Shown in pieces: positions 1 through 9,300 of a stretch of 15,907 bases of DNA. Below the pieces are notes generated by a model. That model was not told where the DNA came from and ran no database searches. It saw nothing but the letters and a program-made list of their open reading frames with translations. Source of the stretch: Phoronis ovalis (Eukaryota > Phoronida > Phoronidae); assembly GCA_028565635.1 (NCBI GenBank), contig JAOXYB010018061.1:2554-18460 (forward strand), in the 5' to 3' direction. The first letter of the stretch is position 1, and each line of letters starts with the position of its first letter. The position numbers and the translations under genes were made by a program.

Positions 1-660
1 ATTGAGCTTTGATGTTTCGGATGGAATGTTGACCTATTGCCACTTTGGATAACCAGTCAAGTGATGTGATTTACTAATTAATATATTATAGACAAAATAT
101 TAATATCCATTGTCCAGGATTGGTATTTTAGGTTGGTCCAAAATGTCCGTGTATAAAATATGTTAATAAATATGTATCCTGGTTTGCGTTAATGGTTTTA
201 GTAAAGACACTGCATCTGTATGATTCTGATGAGGTGTGCAGTAAATTATGACATTGTAACAGTCCAAGATAAAGTGCTCAGTAAATCTCTGAGAAATCGT
301 TTGATAAAAAATGTCGTTATCATATGATATATTATATATACGATATATATGATATACAATTCATTGTGAATACAACACAAATATGAACTGTGTAGTAATT
401 GGACAGTATGATTCTGATTCTGTATTTTGTGGTCAAATAGTCAAAAGTTAACTCATATATGTTATTGTTGTGGTGACTACAGGACAGAGTTTATCTGGAG
501 CTAATGAGAGACATGCAGGAGATTTCTTTTGAAAGTGCTATATATCAATTTAAGGTATAAACCGTGGCCTTTTCATATGATACATTTTGATGGCATTTCT
601 TGAAAGAACTATTATAGGAATTTTTCTAGGAATTGTGTAAAAAGCAAAACATTTGTCATC
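1..660. other. Non-coding stretch, probably ARMH3 intron and promoter region of the LRR-Ig gene
   Basis: No exon with recognisable homology is seen here. The stretch is AT-rich and contains a run of alternating AT palindromes around 318-356, starting with TATCATATGATA. A short open segment at 483-554 has an acceptor-like AG before it and a GT after it, but it matches no protein I recognise (see findings). The most likely context is an intron of ARMH3, whose downstream exons begin at 3341. The right end should hold the promoter and 5' leader of the LRR-Ig gene. Confidence 0.5.
556..561 (+). promoter_or_regulatory. Possible TATA box of the LRR-Ig gene
   Basis: TATAAA lies 105 bases before the ATG at 661, which would place transcription start near 585-590 and give a leader of about 75 bases. 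This is a plain motif match in AT-rich DNA, so chance is a real alternative. Confidence 0.3.
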
Positions 661-2190
661 ATGTGTTGCCCAATTATATCACTGTTTTTATTTTGCTGCC
701 TACCATGGATTGCCAGTGGCTGTGCGTGTGACCACACAAAATGCATATGTGATCTTAATGTCACATTGGAACTGCCAGCAGAACTTATCGCCAACTTTAC
801 TGAACTATATGTAAATCTAATGAATCAAACAAACTTGTCTGAAAAAGGACTTGTCAATCTGTTGCATGTGGAAAAGTTGAGCATCAAGGTTAATGCCGGA
901 TTGCGAGATATACAAAATGGAACTTTCTCACAGTGTAGAAAATTAACGGAATTGATCCTTGAAGGAAGCTCTTTAGAGCATTTGGAATCTGAATATTTTA
1001 TAGGACTGGAAAAGTTAAATGTCTTGAAATTGGGTTTTAATAAACTAAAGTTGATCCATGTTGACGATTTTTCAGCGGTTTCAAATTTGAAAATATTGTG
1101 GTTGAATAGTAATGACATTAATAAGATTGAGAAGTACTCTTTGAACTCTCTGAGACATTTAGAAGAACTGGTTTTAAATGGAAATCGCTTCACAGAATTT
1201 CCCGCCAATCTTAATTTACCAGGTCTCAAGCGTTTACAATTGGAGTACAATCACATCAGCATACTTAAGGCTTCTATGTTTAATGGCCTCCAAAATCTGA
1301 CTGCATTTAGTATCAGACATAACAAAATCAAATATTTTCCCCAACAGTTAGAGAACATATTCCATCCATTATTTATAGGGCTAGGTGGAAATCCAATTCA
1401 TTGCGATTCATCTACCTTTTGGATGGCCTCTTTGAAATACATGACTCGGAACGTTTACTGCAACACTCCAAAATATGCGTATATCACAAATTCGTCCTTT
1501 CATGTACAATACCCCCCTGTGATTGGTCCTTTATCACGTAGTATCCAAGTAACCTATGGTAACAGTTTTAAACTATCATGTACTGTTTATGGTGACCCAT
1601 TACCCTCGGTGACATGGATCTATCCGAATGGAACTAATGTATCGGCGAATGCAGCCAAAGATAATGTTACTAAACAAAGTGTGGCGGAACTAGATATAGT
1701 GCATATGACGTGTAATGACAGTGGAGAATACACATGTATTGGGAGTAATTATCTTGGTAATATTTCTGCTGCAGTTCGTGTAACTATGCAGCCAACAACA
1801 GTTCATAGTCAAATGGTTACTGTGACAACAGATGCATCATCAGATCACATGACTACAGATCTTGACAAAACATCCTCTTCTGTTTTTGAAACAACCAAAA
1901 TAATGGATACAACAAAATCAACAGTAAAATCTTCTCTGGTTTCTAAAACTATGACTACTGAAATAAATCCGCCCTCTTTTCTTGTTTCCATGACAACCCA
2001 AAGATATGTTACTGCAACCAAAGAATCTGTTCCTATCCCCGGAACATGTGACATTGTGTGCATTATTGTGATCATATTATCTTGTCTTGTCATTATTATC
2101 GTACTTGTCACGGTTACTACATACTGGAAGAAAGTGAAGCAGCGTATAGCGCCAGAAAAACCTGAACTTAGGAGAAAATCAGAAAAATAA
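661..2190 (+). CDS. LRR and Ig domain single-pass membrane protein (LRRIG type), intronless
   Basis: This is a complete 509-residue type I membrane protein. It starts with a hydrophobic signal peptide (about 1-20), followed by a CxC...CxC cluster (C21, C23, C28, C30) that fits an LRR N-cap. About six leucine-rich repeats follow (roughly 90-235, LxxLxLxxN pattern), then a C-cap beginning at NPIHCD (244-249). One Ig domain (about 283-375) has C307, W319 and the D-S-G-E-Y-T-C motif ending at C359. A Thr/Ser-rich stalk spans about 376-462, a membrane helix about 464-488, and a 20-residue basic tail with no signalling domain ends the protein. Many N-x-S/T sites support a surface location. The start is supported by an in-frame TGA at 601-603, no in-frame ATG between them, and A at -3. 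LRR plus Ig membrane proteins act in adhesion, neural patterning or immune recognition; the ligand here is unknown. The tail lacks a TIR domain, so this is not a Toll receptor. The absence of introns may indicate a retrocopy or an intronless lineage-specific family. Confidence 0.9.
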   Translation: MCCPIISLFLFCCLPWIASGCACDHTKCICDLNVTLELPAELIANFTELYVNLMNQTNLSEKGLVNLLHVEKLSIKVNAGLRDIQNGTFSQCRKLTELILEGSSLEHLESEYFIGLEKLNVLKLGFNKLKLIHVDDFSAVSNLKILWLNSNDINKIEKYSLNSLRHLEELVLNGNRFTEFPANLNLPGLKRLQLEYNHISILKASMFNGLQNLTAFSIRHNKIKYFPQQLENIFHPLFIGLGGNPIHCDSSTFWMASLKYMTRNVYCNTPKYAYITNSSFHVQYPPVIGPLSRSIQVTYGNSFKLSCTVYGDPLPSVTWIYPNGTNVSANAAKDNVTKQSVAELDIVHMTCNDSGEYTCIGSNYLGNISAAVRVTMQPTTVHSQMVTVTTDASSDHMTTDLDKTSSSVFETTKIMDTTKSTVKSSLVSKTMTTEINPPSFLVSMTTQRYVTATKESVPIPGTCDIVCIIVIILSCLVIIIVLVTVTTYWKKVKQRIAPEKPELRRKSEK

Positions 2191-3340
2191 TTTCAAATTA
2201 TTTTTGCTACTGATGCAAACTATTTTTGTAAGAGAACTATTAAATACTAATAGTATCTAATTATAGTTGGACGATTTTTGGGATTGGATAGTTTGAGAAC
2301 TATTCAGTTCAAATTGACATGCATTTTGTTTCTTTTTGCCAATTTTTATATCAAATTTTTGGGAAATGAATATATTATATGACTATTATAAAATCATTAA
2401 CAGTAGTTTTAAAAGTAGAGGTAATATTTAAAAAAAACAAGTGTTTAATGATAGTCGTTATAAATACATTATTGTATATTTATTTTTGCACGTGTAACTT
2501 TTAACCTGCATTTATTTGAATGTTGTACTTTACGTAGCATTTTCATTTGCTGTGTTTTGACACCCTGATCTTGCATTCAGGTAACAATACTAAAATGCTG
2601 ATACAATAAATTAATTTTTTTTTATAATGAATTGATATTATTTTGCAACATATCCAAAGAGTTTAAATTATATCCCATACCACTATCAGTTGCATTTATT
2701 AATTTCTGCTTCTATAAACTTCCTGCAGTAAGCTTATTTTGTTGAAATGTTTTAATTCAGAAACATCCACAGTTGCCACATTAGTAATTCATCTGGAGCA
2801 AAAACAATAATTATTAATTTATAATAAAATAGCCCCAAAATGCACTTCCATCTACTTCATTGAATAACAGCACAACTTTCAAGTTATCATTACTGAACTA
2901 AGCATAGATAGAATGTTAGGTGGTACATGCGTAAACTAATGTAACCTTTTATATCATTGGCCAAAACCTTCTTGCTCTTGGAACTCAATAGCATATTACT
3001 AACTTAATTTAATGTACACAAACAGTAATCATACTGTTTTCACGACTGTGGTTGTTATCTGACCTGCCAAATGAATGATGTATCATAGTGGCCAGTGGCG
3101 ACACCTAGCCAGGATTTGCCTAGTTACCTGATAATAGGCTAATATGGTATATTTTAATTTATAACTACAAGTGCCAAATAGAGAAGTGGTCTAAAATGAA
3201 ATGTTCTGATTCCAAGTCTTATGGTGTTTGCATTATAATGTGTATTGCCACCGTGTTGGTAGGGTAAGTGTGTATGATACTGCTCCATTCAGTGCTGTTG
3301 TTGTTTGCTTGCTAACCCATACAGTATTGTTTAATTTCAG
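2191..3340 (+). other. LRR-Ig 3' UTR, then ARMH3 intron
   Basis: The first 400-650 bases are the probable 3' UTR of the LRR-Ig gene, ending near one of two AATAAA signals. The rest is AT-rich intron sequence leading to the acceptor TTTAATTTCAG at 3330-3340. I looked here for the expected preceding ARMH3 exon (a segment like SGFFSALTN in human) and did not find it. Confidence 0.6.
2605..2610 (+). terminator. Candidate poly(A) signal of the LRR-Ig gene
   Basis: AATAAA lies about 415 bases after the stop codon and is followed by a T-rich run, as expected for a cleavage region. A second AATAAA at 2823-2828 is an alternative. If the gene is nested in ARMH3, this signal sits inside the ARMH3 primary transcript. 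Confidence 0.45.
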
Positions 3341-3387
3341 GTTGGTAATATGTTTGTAGCTGAAGAAGGAACAGTGGAAGCTATTAA
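3341..3387 (+). CDS. ARMH3: ARMH3 exon 1 of this window
   Basis: A 47-base exon encodes [15 protein letters not shown] plus two bases of a Lys codon; it corresponds to human VGSMFIAD. The acceptor is TTTCAG and the donor GTAAGT. It enters in phase 0, taking the frame from the next exons. The preceding exon is not in the window. Confidence 0.9.
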
Positions 3388-6300
3388 GTAAGTCCATACT
3401 GATTTTTACTGCATGCAATTACAATTCATATTTTTATTGCAATTGGCTTGACATGTGTAACAATATTGTGTATCGATTTGATTGCAAGTTATAGGGACTT
3501 GTTTTTTTTTAAGTGCTGTGCTTTGACAAGTCAAATTGAATTGCAGCCAAAATTTTAAAAGTGTATTTATGTGTTATATGTGAGAATTAATAATTAAATA
3601 ATTGTCAAATTTCCACCAGGTGGCTTTAATATTGATGCTGATGCCACAAAACCACAAGAGCAAAATGACGCGTATCAAATGATATAATTCAGTACTTTTG
3701 TATTATATTTTTAAATATTATTTATTTCAGAGCAAATGACTCTATACTCTTGGCTCTGTATGAAGCTATCCATTTGAACAGGAACTTTATCACCACTTTA
3801 ACACATGTAAGTACAAATATTTAACACATGTAAGTACAAATATTTGCTATGAAAGTCTCTCTGGCTCTTTGGAACATACATTTTTGAGCAGAACTGCCAG
3901 AACCCACTTGATGTTAGCTAGTAATGTACTATTTATAGAAGTGCTGCTAAACGTGCTTTAGTACAGAAATTTAACTTCTCAAGCTGCAATATATACACCA
4001 ACATTCATGCATGTTGCAGCCTAATAAATCTGAAGATCTGGTGGCTTTATCTACTACCAACTCCTTAGAAATCTCCTTGCACCACCAAATGACCAAATTT
4101 AAATCACTGCTAGCTGTAGAAAATGGTTTGCACATGTGGAATCTGCCGTGCAAATTATAACCTTTAATTTGTGTTTTTAATTACTATTTTTCAGTCACAC
4201 ACTCCGACATCACCAGCCACGCCACCAGAGTCACCAACTTTAAAAACTCTGCCTGCCGTAGAAGGCGCTGAAGTACCAGAATCTTCAAGTCAGCCAACTA
4301 ATCTTTTGGTAACGTTTCTACAATATTGCTCCATTGTGATGCAAGACATGAAGGATAATGACAAACATAACAATGCACGGGTCTGCTTCATCATACTCAC
4401 AATAATAGCTGAGGTACAGTACTGAAGAACTTTTATCCTGTATCCCGTTCTTTGAAAATTATTTGGCATAAGAGTAGATTGCAGTTCTATCTATGCTGAT
4501 GTTGTGAAGTAGTTAGTTTTATTTAGTCGTAAGTCAAAACAATTATGCTTTGTGTACAACTGATTCACTCTGCAAGCATGACCATTTAAAATGTTTTTAA
4601 CTATGACTGGGTGAAAACTGATTTTTAGTAGCAAGTTTGGAAATTACAATCAGCACATTAGCAGATTCTCCAAACTGGATAGAGTATGTTCTTTTAATAG
4701 GAAGAGAATAATAGATATTATTTTCAAAAAATTACTGGCATGTAAAGTTGTAGCTGGGAGCTGCATGATGTAAAAACTCAGTGAACCTTTGACCTTCGTG
4801 ATAATATTTTCCAGGATCAGTACGCTAACTCGTTAATGCATGATGTGAACATGAACTTCCGAGTTCCTCTACACAAGATGGTGAGTATTTATCTACAAAA
4901 TATGTTTCCGGATGAAGAGTTTCAGATACTAGCAATGGCAGTGAGAGATGGTACATGAAAATGTCATGGAACACATTAGTATCATGCAGTAACTATTATA
5001 CATGTATGCTATGGTGTACATTAACATTCTGTTCATACATTAAGCATACATGTATATCCTTGACAAAGTGCCCATTGCACCAAGAACTTGACCTTTATCG
5101 GTGAAATTTTGGATAACTGAATTTAAATAAAACAGTATCTTTGTTTCAGCCAATGAGACACAGAAAACCATCTGTGGATAAAACTCCAGCCAGTCGACCT
5201 TTGGCCTGTGCCCTCTTAGATTTAATGGTTGAATTTATTATAAGCCATATGATGAAAAATATGCCATTAGAAATTTATGTGTAAGTATATATGTACTGGG
5301 AAGTCTCTTATTTCTGTTTTGAAGCATAAATATGTATGATACTGCAATCTTGAATTTTATGAGAGACTAACAATACTGTTCTTTTTCTGCCCATCACTAT
5401 GTAATAGTGAATGGGCATATAGTCGCAGGGTATGCGGCAGTGGTGTCGGCGTATGTAACCTTTTCTTTGTCTCGCTGTAACGGCTTCAGCTTTCGTCAGA
5501 TCATCTTCGTATTTGGTACAGGGTAAGTACAGATCAAAGCACAGATCGGATAGGATTTTGACCTAGATTACTTCAAACATGGCCGATTGGCGGCCATGTT
5601 TGTACCCGAGAGTGCACCTCACGTTGCACCCATTTCGGGAAAGACGAAACGTTGACTTGATGATTCAAAGGTGAATTCACGAAGGCCATGGGTTGGTGGG
5701 CGTATTAGGCCGGGTGACATTTCAAAATGACCTTGAGAAGTAGGTCAAATGTCGATACGAATCTTTGACAATTTTTGTTGCACCTAATCTTTCTTTGTCG
5801 CGCAATAACTGCTTCAGTTTTTATCCGATTAGCTTTATATTTGGTACAGGATAAATACAGGTCAAAATGCAGATCGTCTGTAATTTCAACATGGATCACA
5901 TTTAAGATGGCTGACTGGTGGCCATGTTTGTTCTCGAGATGTTAGCTCACAACAATAGCTTTTATTTTTGTCCGGATCATCTTCATTGTTGGTACAGGGC
6001 GTATTAGGCCAGGCCACATTTCAAAATGACCTTGAAAAGTAGGTCAAATGCCGATGCGAATCTTCAACATTTTTTATGCGTGATACTTTCTTTGTCGCGC
6101 AATAACTGCTTCAGTTTTTATCCGATCAACTTTATGTTTGGTACAGGGTAAATACAGGTCAAAATGCAGATCATCTGTAATTTCCATGTGGATCACTTTC
6201 AAGATGGCTGACTGGCGGCCATGTTTTTTCCCGATAGTGCACGTTATGTTGCGCCCATTTCGGGAAAGACGAAGCGATGACTTGGCGATTCGAAGGTTAA

Positions 6301-9300
6301 TCACAAGGCCCATAGGTTGTTGGGGTGTATTAGGCCAGGTGACATATCAAAGTGACCTTGAGAAGTAAGTCAAATTCCGATACGAATCTTCATTTGCGTA
6401 ATACTTTTCTTGTCTTGCAGTGACTGCTTCAGTTTTTATATCAGCTTCATATTTGGTACAGTCTAAATACTGGTCAAAGTGCATATAGGCAGTAATTTTG
6501 ACTTGGATAACTTCCAAGATGGCTGACTAGCAGCCATGTTTGTTCTCGAGATGTTAGCTTGCAATAATAGCTTTTATTTTTGTCGAATCATCCTCATATT
6601 TGGTGCAGGGTAAATACTGGTCAAAGTACACGTCTGACATAAGTTTGACACTGATTACTTCTAACATGGCCGACTAGTGGCCATGTTTGTACCCGAGAAT
6701 GCATGTTACGTTGCGCCCATTTCGGGAAAGACGAAGAGATGATTGGACGATTTGAAGCTGGATTCCTGAAGGTCATAGGTTGGTGGGTGTATTATTGCCT
6801 ATTACTATTTACTATTTAAATAGCTAGTATTATTATCTATGGCTTTGTAGTAATTTCCTCTGATTATTGCGCATTGCTAACTGCAATGTATAAATGAATG
6901 CCATCAAAAACAAGTATTTTAATAAGAAACAGCATCCATGATGTACCTTGAGTTGGCATAAACATTTATCAAATAGATTTTTCGTTCATTCTCTAGCAAA
7001 TGCCTTGGTATTATTCATCGCGTATTGTGCTACCAGAAGAAATGTCGAGTACGACTACAGTACAACTGGAAAGACTTGTGGACAGCGCTCATTAATCTCC
7101 TCAAGTTTCTCTTAGCAAGTGAATCTATCTTGATGAAGAAACAACAAAATGTCTTCCCAATATGTACCAAGGTACATGTAATAGTATCATTTTTGTTTAA
7201 TTTAGATTTCTGCGAGCAAGCGGCTAATCTGCTTCGTAGTGGATTTTATTAGCACATTTAATAATATGAGTGCAACTTCACAGACATTCTAAACTGGAGT
7301 ACATTTTGAACTGCAGTTATTGCAAAAGCATTTTGAACAACACAGCAAATTAAAAAACCCCAAGCCTGGACGACCTTCCGAAAAATGGCATATTTAATCT
7401 CAATCAGTATTTTTTGGCACTAAAAGATTGCTCCTTGCTGGTGAACTTTCGGAAAGGGGTGATCTTTCAGAAAATGGCTGTATCCTGGAAAGAATAGACA
7501 TAAAATAAAACTACATTATTTTAATAACAATATGTTATGCTTACATCATACAAATCATAATACTGGTACTAGTATAGACGGTACATGCAAAACCTTATAG
7601 GACAATCAACATGATCCCACTGCATTCAATCCATAATAAATAAAACGCACTTTCAATGTGTATATCGACAATAACACAATGCGAATAGAATGTGAAAGCA
7701 AAGCAGAAATACTACAGATATAATGCAAATAGAACAGTGTTTCTCAAAGGTTGCCTCACTAATTGGTATTGCTATGAAGCTCAAAAATATCGCCCTAGAC
7801 AAAGCAAACTGGAGTAATTGACATGGTAACAGTGCAATTTGCTTACCAATAGCAATAATTGCGAAAAGCTCTATTTCCATGCCAGTCATGCTTTGTAATT
7901 GTGTTTCAGTTTCTCTTTATCTGCATTATATTGATATGTTTTTAAAGTAACATGTTTACATGTAAATGATTGCAACTTTTTCAGATTGTGAATATATTTA
8001 ATTTATTTATCACTTATGGTGATACTTTCCTACCCAGTCCTACAAGCTATGATGAATTATACTACGAGCTTATAAGAATGCATCAGGTCTTTGATAACCT
8101 CTACTCAATGGGTGAGTCATCATAACAAAGTATATTATAAATCATTAAAAGGAAATCATGTTTAATAGTTATAAGTATCTTCATAATTGCAAGTTTTTGA
8201 CTATAATGACGCAGTGTTAAAGTGTTAAGATTGTTCATAGTTTAATTTGTTGATTTTTACTGTGGAAATAAAGTCATCATGCTTCAAGATTTTGATATTT
8301 GCACCACTTTGTGAGTCATCTTACTCTTGTTGGAACATATACCCAACACAAAATCAAACTTCAAGCTTACATAGTTTAACGCTCGCTCTAGAAATGGCTA
8401 TTTTCAACTCTGGATACTATTAGTACAATTTCTTTATAATTTGTTTGCAGTATGTTAAACAGATGTATGCTATGACCTATTAAAACATGTTTGAACTCAC
8501 TGTTAGTATTATGATTCACGCCATAAATCATTTAACATTGCTGGCATCTCTGACAGGTTTGCGTTACAGTACCACAAATGAGTCGTACAGAGAGACGGCT
8601 GTGAGGTTGACCAATTCTCTCGTCAATGTCAGGGCAATAATTAATCATTTCACACCAAAAATTGATTCATGGGCCTCAGCGAATCACCTGTCTTCACTCA
8701 CAGAGGAACAGGTCGGTTTATGCAAGTTGTACTTTTAAATTGATTGGTGTAGTCCATACCTTGTATTCTGCTTTTAATTCAAGAATGGTATAATATAGTG
8801 ATATGATTATCATCAGATTATCATCTTCGTGTAGTGAAGAAAATGTAGTCAGAGTTAACTAGAAAATTCTATTAGTTCAAATGTTGGATGTGAAATGAAA
8901 TGTGCAACATTTAAAGGCACTTGTTCTTTTTTGAACCTGTCTACATGTATGTCTAATATACAAAAATAAATTCACTTTTTTATTTAGTGCAAGAATTAAT
9001 TTTTTTGAGTATATGATTAATTTACCCAGTGTTCAAATCTTTACCATGAAGCTGAAATCGTTGACAAATACCTAGCATTATAACCTATTCTTGGTCGAAA
9101 AATGGCAGAGTTAACATTTCTACAACCTGTTTATACTAATTCAGGAAATATCCCGTGATGTCTAACGCCTCTTAGCGGATAAAGTCGGTCCGTCTTTATA
9201 AATAACACAACATAGAACAGGTGCCTTTAATAGCGTAGATTAATACTATATGACTATGTTAATTAATATATAATTCTAATTATCATTTAAATACTAAACC

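Noticed and set aside
318-356. AT-rich palindromic run
   Set aside because: It could be called a promoter or origin element, but simple AT dinucleotide composition explains it.
825-1250. 141-codon open frame on the minus strand
   Set aside because: It is the complement of the LRR region of the plus-strand gene, with no homology of its own; LRR codon patterns often leave the opposite strand open.
7653-7889. 78-codon hydrophobic minus-strand frame in an ARMH3 intron
   Set aside because: The hydrophobicity follows from T/A-rich codons; no signal, domain or splice support was found.
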